From Verrucomicrobiota bacterium (GTDB lineage Bacteria > Verrucomicrobiota > Verrucomicrobiia > Opitutales > Opitutaceae): 64,000 nucleotides of DNA. Positions 35,501 through 43,967 of the stretch are shown here, piece by piece. The notes under the pieces are model-generated. The model saw only the letters and a program-made list of their open reading frames with translations. It had not been told where the DNA came from and made no database searches. The position numbers were made by a program, and so were the translations under genes. Every line of letters begins with the position of its first letter. The stretch's first letter is position 1. Location of the stretch: contig JAEWBF010000067.1 in assembly GCA_023391285.1 (NCBI GenBank), forward strand, positions 11,442 to 75,441, given 5' to 3'.

Positions 35501-35667
35501 AGGCCGGACACCTCGGCTTGCGGGGGATCCGCAACCGTGTGAAAAAACTCTCTGGCCAGCTGGCCATCGAAAGCGCGCCCGCACGGGGGACCTCGGTTCG
35601 TATTGTCGTGCCGCGGCCATGTCCCTCACCCTCTTTCAATCATGCAGAAGGAAACGACTCCGACTAG
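32542..35667 (+). CDS. reg-prop (Y_Y_Y) sensor histidine kinase, HisKA_3 class
   Basis: 1041 residues from ATG 32542; a TTG at 32515 is also in frame. N-terminal signal/anchor (about 32-46), a large two-component-regulator propeller sensor (about 50-670), a Y_Y_Y immunoglobulin-like domain, one transmembrane helix (about 766-788), a coiled linker, then HisKA_3 with phospho-accepting H837 in LANEIHDSVQQGL and an HATPase domain (N-box near 934-945, DDGIGF, GLRGIRNR). The sensor half resembles hybrid two-component systems of gut Bacteroidota, but here the output is a separate NarL-type regulator whose gene overlaps the 3' end by 26 bases. Likely detects an oligosaccharide in the periplasm. Confidence 0.9.
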   Translation: MPRSIALPHLRAARNPLRDARRRILAIGRCGLLLVLALALECAAQLDSVRGLPFTRRYSLEDIGYGPRGARLDFDRFGRVAVIHDGVYAILNDTTWSNIAERGVDRITMSNVAAAPDGRMYYGARASWGLAETKSDGLLHAVPLVPPDPPEWIRSASFSDLIATDDGMYFVSPNGIAFWDFRRQETQLYEHSRISRAFRVGNRVYISAFNQKLGYVDVAARALRNAPPTDLDDVVVELATSLDENRTLLSLLDGRLMVFDGRELLPWEPQVTPWGPQVRDGFGGRISVIQHLVDGRTAVAVTGKGLFLFAANGELLLALTSPEYHRITAMANRERGVLWIAAEDGIEKVLYSSALSAFGQRLGLTLGWPIVERWQGRVVIASDGKLYRALDGPPGAPTHFELYPFQPDGGAWALAARGSRMLVGSVDRVYSVHPDGSLRPVAAVEDMAHLVMPDADHCYAIGRSEIALLEWRDGQWTESVPRTRGVTYPSIVHRAKNSVWIEMAGQVGRLWLNEGNLQLDVVPNSTWTTRPWVNIGTVDDIVVLSTEHGERRFFDEQRNTWREAPELQRLLERSPYSIARIEKDESGTLWATHDDGIVKFSPKGADYEIDASSFDLINDRYPVLQVLPGNDVWIIASQSLYHVEPRWTSEPKPVFKPTLVSLIDAAGSELLTSSAVAAALLPLPFERNSLTFQFFAGSDASRRSPTYEYQLTARDPWTPMAGSQVSFRGLAEGNYTLRVRLAEKHNIGGALAAIRFQILPPWYRTWPAHLAFALAFLGVLFGVVRWSSYIERRRNRVLEQIVQERTRQLEDTMAKLSEETRNAATLAERDRLANEIHDSVQQGLTGAILQLDTTLKLPAVGGDVRSRLNVVRNMVSYARQEVQHSVWDMESPLLEGNELAAALQNLTAFVDSDAVKIDVTVSGDPFPLGRTINHNLLRIAQEATTNALRHAKAGKVTIHLDYTRDSIALTVSDDGIGFAPPTVLEGKAGHLGLRGIRNRVKKLSGQLAIESAPARGTSVRIVVPRPCPSPSFNHAEGNDSD

Positions 35668-36280
35668 GATCCGGATCTTGCTCGCGGATGATCACATGGC
35701 CATCCGCATGGGCTTGATGACCGCGATCGGCGACGCTCCCGACATGGAGGTGGTCGCCGACGTGGAAGACGGAGCCGAGGCGGTCGAGGCTTACCGTCGC
35801 CTTCGTCCCGATGTGGTCGTGCTCGATTTGCGGATGCACGGTATGACCGGCGTGGATACCGTGCGCGCGCTGCGTCAGGAATTCAGCGGAGCTCGCGTTC
35901 TGATCTACAGCAACTACGCGCGCGGCGAGGAGGTCTATCAAGCGATCCGCGCCGGCGCGTCCGGCATCGTCGTGAAGGAGATGGCGCTCGATCGATTGCT
36001 CGACGCCATCCGCACGGTCCATCGCGGCGAGCAATATATTCCGCCGCAGATCGCTTCCCGCATTGGCGAACGTCTGCTCGCCCATCTCTCTCCTCGCGAG
36101 ATGGAAGTGCTCCAACTCCTCGCCAAGGGCCTCAGCAACAAGGAAATTGCCGCGCAGCTCGGACTTGTGGTCGGCACGGTGAAGATTCACGTCGCCAACA
36201 TCTTTTCGAAACTCGGCGTATCCGACCGCACCCAGGCGCTCGTGACCGCGGTGAAGCGCGGGATCATCGATATCGACTAG
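35642..36280 (+). CDS. NarL/FixJ-family response regulator
   Basis: 212 residues from ATG 35642, within the 3' end of the kinase gene; the longer frame from 35603 is unlikely. Receiver domain (about 8-125) with acidic pocket ADD at 15-17, phosphoacceptor D62 in VVLDLRMHG and K in IVVKEMALD; LuxR-type helix-turn-helix at about 148-205 (LSPREMEVLQLLAKGLSNKEIAAQL). This class pairs with HisKA_3 kinases, so it is the partner of the preceding gene. Targets are probably the adjacent TonB receptor or hydrolase genes. Confidence 0.92.
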   Translation: MQKETTPTRIRILLADDHMAIRMGLMTAIGDAPDMEVVADVEDGAEAVEAYRRLRPDVVVLDLRMHGMTGVDTVRALRQEFSGARVLIYSNYARGEEVYQAIRAGASGIVVKEMALDRLLDAIRTVHRGEQYIPPQIASRIGERLLAHLSPREMEVLQLLAKGLSNKEIAAQLGLVVGTVKIHVANIFSKLGVSDRTQALVTAVKRGIIDID

Positions 36281-36337
36281 GGGCTGCTGAACGAAACGAG
36301 CAGACCGCTGCTCGCGCCCACGGCGGTGTTCCGCCGC

Positions 36338-36368
36338 AAAAAAAGCGGCCCCGATTTCTCGGGGCCGC
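36338..36368 (-). terminator. intrinsic terminator of the TonB-receptor gene
   Basis: A perfect ten-base GC stem (GCGGCCCCGA with TCGGGGCCGC, 36345-36368) around TTTC; on the minus strand it is followed by seven T (complement of 36338-36344). It lies 15 bases past the receptor stop. Confidence 0.88.
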
Positions 36369-36382
36369 GTGCTTGAGCGGTT

Positions 36383-39300
36383 TTAGAACCTGAACGTATT
36401 TGTCAGGAATATCTGTTGCGCCGGCCTGATGCGCCACGCGGCGGGTGTGCCGTCGGGCTGCACCGTGACGGGCAGCAGTTCGTTACCCACACCGACATTC
36501 TGGATGTTCAGCTGGGCATGCCAGTCGATCTTGCCGTTCCAAATCTTGCGGCGGTAACCGACCCATACGTCGAAGTCTATCTGTGCGTCATCCCTATAGG
36601 GCGCGCTGAGATCGTATTCGATATAAGTCGGCTGCTGGATCGGCTTATACGCGAGCGTCATGGCGGACTGATAACGCGCCGCGCCACCCACGGTCCACCC
36701 TCTCAGGGCGCCTTCGGTGAAGTCGTAGTTCGTGATCAGGTTGAAGTGCCAGAGACGGTTTTCCGGGACGACCGTGCCCTGCTCGGCGATACGAGCATTC
36801 AAGTCGCCGTTGGCGTAACCATTCCAGTTATCACGCGCATTCGCGGTGCCACCAGGGCCCCAGATACGCAGGTCGCCCATCGCCGTCTCGTTCAAGCGAC
36901 GATCGAAGTCCTGCAGGTATTCCGCCTGCGTCATGCTGCCACCGGGCACCGGCGTGTTTCCGAGGTTGTCGCGGTAGGACTTGATGCGGGAAGCATTGAG
37001 CGTCAGGCGCCAGTTGTTGGTGACCTGGGCGTGCAGTTCGAACTCATAACCTTCGGCGAGCAGATCCTCCGTGTAGCGGAAGTTCGCGAGGGCCGTTTCG
37101 GTGAAGTCGGTGCCATCCCAGGCAAAGCTCCACGCGGACGCCATCGTTTGCGGCAAGGGGGCCAATTCCGTCAGCCATTGATCCCACGCGTTGATCACAG
37201 CCACTTCGAGCGCTTCCGCTTGTTCGAGGGTCTGCCCGTTGAGCGGCTGGTAATCGAAGTTCCACTTCGTCGCCGGCTCGCCGGGTCCCGGCACCGGCAG
37301 GTCGCTCACGATATTGTTGCCGTAGCGCGTGCTGTTCGGATTACCGCGGGTCTCGTAGTTGTGTTTGATCTGGTGATACGCCGACGCGTAAATGCCGACG
37401 TTGTTGCCGTAGTTCCAGAACTCCAGGCCGCTCGAGGCGTTGTTTTTCACAGCGGACTCGAACTGGTTCACCTTGAGGCTATAGCGGCCATCGCGCGTCG
37501 CGAGCACGATGCCCATGTCTTCGGTTTCGCCTGACGGGAGCGGCAGTTCCTGACCGAAGTAGTCGCGGTAGATCGTGCCCGTCTGGAAGTTTTCCGACTT
37601 GTTGTAGGTCGCGCTGATGCTGATGGGCAGACGCCGCGCCCATTCGCCGACGAACGGCAGACGATCGAAGTGAGCAACGACGCCCCAGCTGCGGGAATCT
37701 TCCTCGACCGGGCCGAGGGTGGAGACGCGCGGAACGATTTGCGTGGGATCGTCGGTCGACTCCTCGCGATTCCACTCGGTCAAGGTCTGACCGACTTCGT
37801 CGCGGCGCCAACCGGCCGTCGCAACGATGGAGTCTTCCCAGAACTTGCCCTGCCACACGATCGCCTTGGCCTTGTTGTAACGATCATCCCAGCTCTGCGA
37901 CTCGGTGAGTGCCGCGATGTTGTTCCGATCGGAATCGGTCAGCAGCGAGACCTCGCGGGTGATCCAGCCGCGGTAGTTGGCCGGGTTTTCCGATTGCGTG
38001 GACTCGACCGGGCCGCTCGGCAGTCCGGCGGTGACCTGGTTGAACCACGGATCGCCCGGATTCACGCCCGTCGCGATCCAGGTGGAATCGAAGTAGCGGA
38101 GCGAAGCCGTGCTGCCGATTTGCGGCGCAGCGGACGGGCCGCGGATGCCCAGATCCTGGCCGAGGGTCTTGCCCTGCAGGTTGGGACCGATGTAGACGAC
38201 GCGGCGCGGAACGAAGTCCGCCCAGAAGCGACCGTTGTTGTCCTTGATCTCCTGGAATTGCGGGTGGTTGTAGTAGTCGCCGGTGAACGTGCTCTTCACC
38301 CACGTCTGACCATACCGGAAGGAGTCGTCCTTCGAAACCATACCGGTCACGGTGTGCTGGCCGAGGATCTTCAGCAGCCAGTGCGAGTCCGAGCCGCGAT
38401 CAAAGTCATGCGTGGCAAAAGCGGTGGCACGAAGGCTCTCGCGTTCGGCCCGCGCACGGCTCTCGCTGTTGCCGAGGCTCACGAAGGGACGGCCCGCGCC
38501 GACATTGGCCGTGCCGTCGTTATACCACCCGTTTTCGGGCGTGTTGGTGCCGTCCGTCCAACGCGAATGCACGTCGATGTTGATGCCGCTGCCCACCGGA
38601 TTATACCCGCCGTCTTTGTAGGCTTCTTCGTGATAACCAATCTCGAAGCCCAGCTTGTCGTTGAAGAAGGTCTGGCTCACCGAAGCGTCGAACGTGTGGA
38701 AGTCATACCACTCGCGCTTGATGTTACCATCGAGCAGGTTGTTGTAGAAATCGAAGATGCTGGTGTCCGTGATGAACTTGTTCTTCGCCAGTGAAGCGAA
38801 CGGCAGTTTCATCTCGAACGCATAATCGCGATAGCCGGGGATGCCGCGCGGGCCCGAAGGCGCGAGACCGGCGATGTTGCCGTCGCGAGCGCCATTGGCT
38901 CCGAGGCCAAGATACGTCACCGGATTCAGCGCCATCGCCGCCAGGGGCGTCGACGAGTCGCCATTGAACTGGAACACCGATCCGCCGAAGTAGCCGGCGA
39001 AGCCCGCACCTTGGCCACCGAGCAACGGCTCGAAGTTCGGATTCGGATTCGCGGGCGAGGCGGAGTCCTGACGAGTCGCGGCACCGCGGCCGGGGATCTG
39101 CCAGTTGTTATCGTTCAACCACGCCAGATTGTAGGTGGGCGTTCCGAGCCCGAACCACGGCGTGATGAAATCGATCGGGGGCATGTTGCGCGGACGATTG
39201 CTCGTCGACGAACCGAGTTCGCCGGAGAGTTTGAAGATCGTGCGAGCGTCGGCCTTCTTCAGGAAACCAGGCTCGTAACGCAGCGCGAGGAACTGCCGAT

Positions 39301-40042
39301 TCGTGTTCTCGAAGGCAGGCTCCTGCTTGAACTTGGCTTCGTTGTGCATCAACGCGACCCGCACCGCGAGTTCGTCGTCCAACAGCTCCCGGTTCACGTC
39401 GAACGCACCACGGATGCTGCCGTATTGATCAACGCGCACCGAAAGTTCGGCGAAGTTGCGATAGCTCGCCTGCTTGGTGCGGGTGTTGATCACACCGCCG
39501 GCGCTGCCTTGACCGAAGAGAATGGCGTTGGGGCCGCGCTGGATGTCGACCGCCTCGATGTTGTAACCATCCCACGGGATGTTCGTGAGATAGAGATCGC
39601 GCGTGTTGTCGGCGTTCACCAAGCCGCGCACGCGGTTGGTCGATTGCGGACTGAGGCTCGCGTTGGTGTTCGGCGCATTGCCGCCGCCCGAACCCGAGTA
39701 GTTGCCAAAGATGCCGCCGACTTCCGTGCCGAGCGTGTATTGCAGCAAGGATCGCTGATCCGTCGCGCCGATGTCGTTGAGAAACTCCGCGTTGTAAACG
39801 GAGAGCGAGGTGCCGAGATCTCGCAGGTCGGTATTCAGGCGATTGCCCGCGAGCGTCGACGCCGTGGAGTAACCGCTGCTCTGCTGCTCGGCCGATACTT
39901 CGAAGGGTGACAGCACCACGATCTCGTCGTCCTGGATCGGACGAGGGGCCGTGGACTGCGCCCAAGCTGTCGACGACGCGGCGGTCGTCGCCAGCAACGC
40001 ATTGAGGACGTTCCTCAAATGCTTGGTTTGGCTTTTGGTCAT
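36383..40042 (-). CDS. TonB-dependent outer-membrane receptor
   Basis: 1219 residues from ATG 40042, chosen for the signal peptide (LRNVLNALLATTAASSTAWAQ); the frame continues upstream to 40246 without a signal. A TonB-box-like region (DDEIVVLSPFEVSAE) precedes the plug (GTSLSVYNAEFLNDIGATD, VDIQRGPNAILFGQGSAGGVINTRTKQA), then a long 22-strand-type barrel ending in the aromatic terminus NTFRF. Large receptors of this type are greatly expanded in Opitutaceae. There is no SusD gene next to it. Expected to import oligosaccharides or another bulky ligand using proton-motive energy; location next to the hydrolase locus favours a sugar, but siderophores remain possible. Confidence 0.9.
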   Translation of the reverse strand: MTKSQTKHLRNVLNALLATTAASSTAWAQSTAPRPIQDDEIVVLSPFEVSAEQQSSGYSTASTLAGNRLNTDLRDLGTSLSVYNAEFLNDIGATDQRSLLQYTLGTEVGGIFGNYSGSGGGNAPNTNASLSPQSTNRVRGLVNADNTRDLYLTNIPWDGYNIEAVDIQRGPNAILFGQGSAGGVINTRTKQASYRNFAELSVRVDQYGSIRGAFDVNRELLDDELAVRVALMHNEAKFKQEPAFENTNRQFLALRYEPGFLKKADARTIFKLSGELGSSTSNRPRNMPPIDFITPWFGLGTPTYNLAWLNDNNWQIPGRGAATRQDSASPANPNPNFEPLLGGQGAGFAGYFGGSVFQFNGDSSTPLAAMALNPVTYLGLGANGARDGNIAGLAPSGPRGIPGYRDYAFEMKLPFASLAKNKFITDTSIFDFYNNLLDGNIKREWYDFHTFDASVSQTFFNDKLGFEIGYHEEAYKDGGYNPVGSGINIDVHSRWTDGTNTPENGWYNDGTANVGAGRPFVSLGNSESRARAERESLRATAFATHDFDRGSDSHWLLKILGQHTVTGMVSKDDSFRYGQTWVKSTFTGDYYNHPQFQEIKDNNGRFWADFVPRRVVYIGPNLQGKTLGQDLGIRGPSAAPQIGSTASLRYFDSTWIATGVNPGDPWFNQVTAGLPSGPVESTQSENPANYRGWITREVSLLTDSDRNNIAALTESQSWDDRYNKAKAIVWQGKFWEDSIVATAGWRRDEVGQTLTEWNREESTDDPTQIVPRVSTLGPVEEDSRSWGVVAHFDRLPFVGEWARRLPISISATYNKSENFQTGTIYRDYFGQELPLPSGETEDMGIVLATRDGRYSLKVNQFESAVKNNASSGLEFWNYGNNVGIYASAYHQIKHNYETRGNPNSTRYGNNIVSDLPVPGPGEPATKWNFDYQPLNGQTLEQAEALEVAVINAWDQWLTELAPLPQTMASAWSFAWDGTDFTETALANFRYTEDLLAEGYEFELHAQVTNNWRLTLNASRIKSYRDNLGNTPVPGGSMTQAEYLQDFDRRLNETAMGDLRIWGPGGTANARDNWNGYANGDLNARIAEQGTVVPENRLWHFNLITNYDFTEGALRGWTVGGAARYQSAMTLAYKPIQQPTYIEYDLSAPYRDDAQIDFDVWVGYRRKIWNGKIDWHAQLNIQNVGVGNELLPVTVQPDGTPAAWRIRPAQQIFLTNTFRF

Positions 40043-40403
40043 ATAGGGATTTGTGCTTGTAGTTCCAATACTCGGAAACGCCCCTGCAGCCCCGTTTCCC
40101 GAGGGAAGCGGCTCGCAGTGGCTGTGGACATGGGGTTCCGGCCACCAGATCCTTCGCGCAAGCAAGCTCACGCGCTGAATCCGGGTTTCCGTTGCGAACA
40201 AGATACCAACCGTCGGTGCGAACGGTCTACGGACCTTTTGCGACATTTAGATTGCCGCTTTTGCGTCCTTATAAACCACCTCCTAGATTTCTTATGTCTT
40301 CAGACATATAGGTTCCTATCCCCAATGACACATTGCCTCGCCCTCCCCACGCCGGTCTTTGAATTGCACTCCATTGCCGCGACAGCGCGAGGATAGCCCT
40401 GAC
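40043..40403. promoter_or_regulatory. 361-base divergent control region of TonB receptor and FG-GAP/UnbV gene
   Basis: Non-coding. It holds two abutting short palindromes at 40293-40319 (listed separately) and an isolated AGGAGGT on the minus strand (40278-40284) that is 236 bases from the chosen receptor start and serves no visible gene. The segment 40250-40325 is strikingly AT-rich compared with its surroundings. Confidence 0.45.
40293..40319. promoter_or_regulatory. two abutting palindromes, candidate operators
   Basis: TATGTCT-TC-AGACATA (40293-40308) is followed, sharing one base, by ATAGG-TT-CCTAT (40308-40319). Both have two-base spacers. The position, 85-110 bases upstream of the UnbV gene and about 250 from the receptor, suits a shared operator. 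Confidence 0.45.
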
Positions 40404-43400
40404 ATGCCCTTCCCCTATTTCCGCCCCCTTCTCTGCGGCGTGCTCATTGCGCTCTTACCAAGCGCTCGCGCCTCGAACGAAATCACACCCACACCTTTCT
40501 CACCGGCTTCCCAATCCCCGGGTGGCCCCCTCTTCCACTCGATGTCCCCGACAGTCACCGGACTGTCGGTCGACAATGCCTACGACGATCCCCAGATGTG
40601 GGCCTCTCGTTATCGTGCTTTCATGGGCGGCGGCATGGGCTCGGGCGTCGCTGCCGGCGATTTCGACGGTGATGGGCTTGTTGACCTCTACGTCAGCACC
40701 AAGACCAAGCCCGGCCGGCTCTTTCGCAACCTCGGCGGTTGGAAATTCGCCGACGTCACGGCGCAAGCGGGGCTCGCGGAGGAAACCTCCCTCGTGGGCT
40801 GGTTGAAAGGGATCGGCGGAGACAAATCGGTCATTTGGCGCCAGGGCGCCGTCTTCGTCGACGTCAATAATGACGGCTGGCTCGATCTATATATCTGCCG
40901 TAACGCCGCCCCCAACCTACTCTATATAAATCAGGGAAATGGCACCTTCAAGGAAGAGGCCCAAGCGCGTGGCTTGGATGTGAACGACGGCAGCGTCATC
41001 GGCGCGTTTTCGGATTACGACCGCGATGGCTGGCTCGACGTTTTTATCCTCACCAATCAGGTCGACGGCACCGAGCCAGGCGGTCGGCCCGACCGGCTGT
41101 TCCGCAACACCGGCGACGGCCGCTTCGTCGAAGTCACCGCCGGCTCGGGCATGTCCGGCCCGACGTTCGGCCATGCCGCCGTGTGGTTCGATTACAACGG
41201 CGATGGCTGGCCCGACCTCTACGTCGCCAACGACTTCTCCGGCCCCGATCGTCTATATAGAAACAACCAGAACGGCACGTTCACGAATGTCATCGATAAC
41301 GTCGCGCCGCACACGCCCTACTCTTCGATGGGCGCGGACACGGGAGACATCAACAACGACGGGCGTATCGACTTGCTCGTCGCGGACATGGCTACCACCA
41401 CGCGCGAGAAGGACCGGCGCGGACTGGCCGCGTCCCGCAACGATGTCCTCGCCACCGCTTCGTCGGTGCAAGCCGCCCCGCAATACATGCGGAACGCGCT
41501 TCTCCTCAACGCGGGCAACGGTTTGTTCCGCGAAGCCGCCTCGTGGGCCGGCGTCGACGCCACCGATTGGACTTGGTCCATCCGCTTCGAAGATTTCGAC
41601 AACGATGGCTGGACCGATCTCCACGTGACCAACGGCATGGTGCGCGAGGCGAACAACAGTGATCTCCTCGCGGAAATGATGCGCGCGCTGTCCGACACTC
41701 AACGCATCGCCGCCATCAAGAAGTCCCCGCCACTCGACGAGGCGAATCTCGCGTATCGAAACAACCGCGGCGAAGGGTTCGTGCCCGTCACCGACGAATG
41801 GGGATTGGGCGAAGTCGGAGTGAGCTTCGGGGCCGCAACCGCAGACTTCGACAACGACGGCGATCTCGACCTCGTCTATCTCAACTACAACGGCGGTCTG
41901 AGCGTATTCCGCAACGACGTCGCCGGGCAAAACCGCGTCCAGATCCGCCTCCGCGGAACGCATTCCAATCGCTACGGAGTCGACGCCACGGTCCGCGTGG
42001 AGTCGAGTTCGGGCCAGCAAACGCAGATCATGACCGTCGCTCGCGGCTACACCTCCGGCAGCGAGCTCGTCGCTCATTTCGGCCTCGGCCAGGATACCAA
42101 AATCAAGCGGCTCACCATCGAGTGGCCCTCCGGTCGCACCCAGCAGTTCTCCGAACTCGATGCGAACTTCGCCTATCTCGTCACCGAGCCCGAAGAATCC
42201 TCCTCGGTCGAAACGGCGGCGCCGGCTCCGCTCTTCCGCGCCGGCTCCGAAAAACTTGGGCTCACCATCACCGACGAGTCGCGGATTGCGTTCCCCGAAA
42301 AGGAGCAGGCCTTCATCCCGTTCCGCACCGATCGCCGCGGGCCGGGAGTCGCTATCGGCGACGTCGACGGCGACGGCCATCCCGATCTTCTCCTCGGCGC
42401 CACCACCGGCTCGCCAGCCCGCCTCCTCCGCTGGAATGGCGAGCGTTATGCCGAACAGCCCGTCGCCGGTCTTCCTCGCGGCAAAGTCGAGGACGGACCG
42501 CCTCTGTTGTTCGACGTCGATGGGAACGGCACGCGCGACCTCCTCGTCACGAAAGCGAGCGCCGCCTCTCCCTCCTGGCCAGCGGCCTTCCAGCCCATCC
42601 TCTACGCCAACGACGGCCGGGGCACGTTTCGCCCCACGGATGTCCTGCCGCCACTTGCGATCAACGTCGGCGCCGCCGTCGCCGCGGATATCGACGGCGA
42701 TGGCGACCTGGATCTCTTTCTTGGCGCCCGCTCCGTTCCCGGTCGGTATCCGGAAAAGCCCGACAGTGTGCTTCTTCGCAACGACGGCGGACGCTTCGTC
42801 GACCTTGCCGGCGCTTCGCCTGACTTGCAGCGAGCCGGACTCGTGACGAGCGCCCTCTTCCGCGACATCGACCAGGATGGCCGGCCCGACCTCATCGTTG
42901 CGCTCGAATGGGATCACGTTCGCTGCTTCCGCAACACCGGTGACGGCCGCTTCGTCGACATCACCGACGAAATTGGTTTCGCCTCGGGCGGACGCGGCTG
43001 GTGGACAAGCCTCGCCAGCGCCGATTTCAACGGGGACGGGCGCCCCGACTTCGCCGCCGGCAATGTTGGCCTCAACACCACCTACCGCGCGTCGCCTCAA
43101 CATCCCGCGGTGCTTTTCTACGGCGATTTCGCGCGGAATGGCACCCGGCTCATCGCCGAAGCGGTCCACGATGGCGATCAACTCTATCCCCTGCGCCCAC
43201 GCGCCGATCTCGGCGCGCGCTTGCCCTTCATCCTCCGTCAGTATCCGAAAAACAATGACTTCGCGCGGGCGACGATGACCGAGGTCTTCGGCGAGAAGGC
43301 GCTCGCCTCCGCCGACGTTCACCGCGCCGACAACTTCTCTTCGGGCGTGTTTCTCAGCCAGCCGGACGGAACTTATCGCTTCAGCGCTTTTCCGCGCATC

Positions 43401-43967
43401 GCCCAGATTGGCCCCATGCAGGGAATTGTTGCCGGCGACCTCGACGGCGACGGCTTCGCCGATGTGGCCGCGGTGCAAAACACCGATGCTGCCGCCCCCC
43501 GCTTCGATGGGGGCGTAGGCATCTTCCTCAAAGGCCGCGCCGATGGCGGCTTCGACGCGCTTGATCCGATTCACTCCGGAATCCTCGTTCCCGGCAACGC
43601 CCGCGCGCTCGTCCTCTTGTCACGTCCGGATGCCGGCCGGCCGGATCTCTTTCTTACGCGACATGGCGACACGACTCAGCTCCTCGCCAACGAAGCCGAC
43701 GCTCGCTGGATCCACATCACGCTCGTGGGTCCGACGGGCAACGCCGACGCGATCGGTGCCCGCGTCCAACTCATCTACGAGCGACACCGGCCAACGCATC
43801 ACGAAATCGGGCTCGGCGGCGGTTGGTGGAGCCAATCGGCGCCCGGCATCATCGCTGCGATTCCGCCCGGCGACTCGCTTCGCGCCGCCGCCGTAACCTG
43901 GCCCGATGGGCACGTGTCGCGCCACGATGCGCCTTCCGACCAAACCCGTTGGGTCTTGCAGCGATGA
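40404..43967 (+). CDS. secreted FG-GAP repeat protein with ASPIC/UnbV domains (CRTAC1 type)
   Basis: 1187 residues from ATG 40404, where the signal peptide begins (RPLLCGVLIALLPSARA). Two tandem sections: FG-GAP/VCBS calcium-binding repeats (about 60-500; DFDGDGLVDLY, DVNNDGWLDLY, DYNGDGWPDLY), an ASPIC/UnbV domain (about 510-588; NRYGVDATVRV, GSELVAHFGLG, IEWPSGR), then a second FG-GAP set (about 640-1090) and a C-terminal UnbV-like end (WIHITLVGPTGNADAIGARV, VTWPDGH). Exported beta-propeller protein likely binding glycans or proteins; no catalytic site seen. Divergent from the TonB receptor and coupled by an ATGA overlap to the next gene. Confidence 0.87.
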   Translation: MPFPYFRPLLCGVLIALLPSARASNEITPTPFSPASQSPGGPLFHSMSPTVTGLSVDNAYDDPQMWASRYRAFMGGGMGSGVAAGDFDGDGLVDLYVSTKTKPGRLFRNLGGWKFADVTAQAGLAEETSLVGWLKGIGGDKSVIWRQGAVFVDVNNDGWLDLYICRNAAPNLLYINQGNGTFKEEAQARGLDVNDGSVIGAFSDYDRDGWLDVFILTNQVDGTEPGGRPDRLFRNTGDGRFVEVTAGSGMSGPTFGHAAVWFDYNGDGWPDLYVANDFSGPDRLYRNNQNGTFTNVIDNVAPHTPYSSMGADTGDINNDGRIDLLVADMATTTREKDRRGLAASRNDVLATASSVQAAPQYMRNALLLNAGNGLFREAASWAGVDATDWTWSIRFEDFDNDGWTDLHVTNGMVREANNSDLLAEMMRALSDTQRIAAIKKSPPLDEANLAYRNNRGEGFVPVTDEWGLGEVGVSFGAATADFDNDGDLDLVYLNYNGGLSVFRNDVAGQNRVQIRLRGTHSNRYGVDATVRVESSSGQQTQIMTVARGYTSGSELVAHFGLGQDTKIKRLTIEWPSGRTQQFSELDANFAYLVTEPEESSSVETAAPAPLFRAGSEKLGLTITDESRIAFPEKEQAFIPFRTDRRGPGVAIGDVDGDGHPDLLLGATTGSPARLLRWNGERYAEQPVAGLPRGKVEDGPPLLFDVDGNGTRDLLVTKASAASPSWPAAFQPILYANDGRGTFRPTDVLPPLAINVGAAVAADIDGDGDLDLFLGARSVPGRYPEKPDSVLLRNDGGRFVDLAGASPDLQRAGLVTSALFRDIDQDGRPDLIVALEWDHVRCFRNTGDGRFVDITDEIGFASGGRGWWTSLASADFNGDGRPDFAAGNVGLNTTYRASPQHPAVLFYGDFARNGTRLIAEAVHDGDQLYPLRPRADLGARLPFILRQYPKNNDFARATMTEVFGEKALASADVHRADNFSSGVFLSQPDGTYRFSAFPRIAQIGPMQGIVAGDLDGDGFADVAAVQNTDAAAPRFDGGVGIFLKGRADGGFDALDPIHSGILVPGNARALVLLSRPDAGRPDLFLTRHGDTTQLLANEADARWIHITLVGPTGNADAIGARVQLIYERHRPTHHEIGLGGGWWSQSAPGIIAAIPPGDSLRAAAVTWPDGHVSRHDAPSDQTRWVLQR

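Noticed and set aside
40278..40284. Strong AGGAGGT Shine-Dalgarno for the TonB receptor
   Set aside because: It is 236 bases from the signal-peptide start and about 30 from an upstream ATG that gives no signal peptide; a short downstream frame stops after ten codons.
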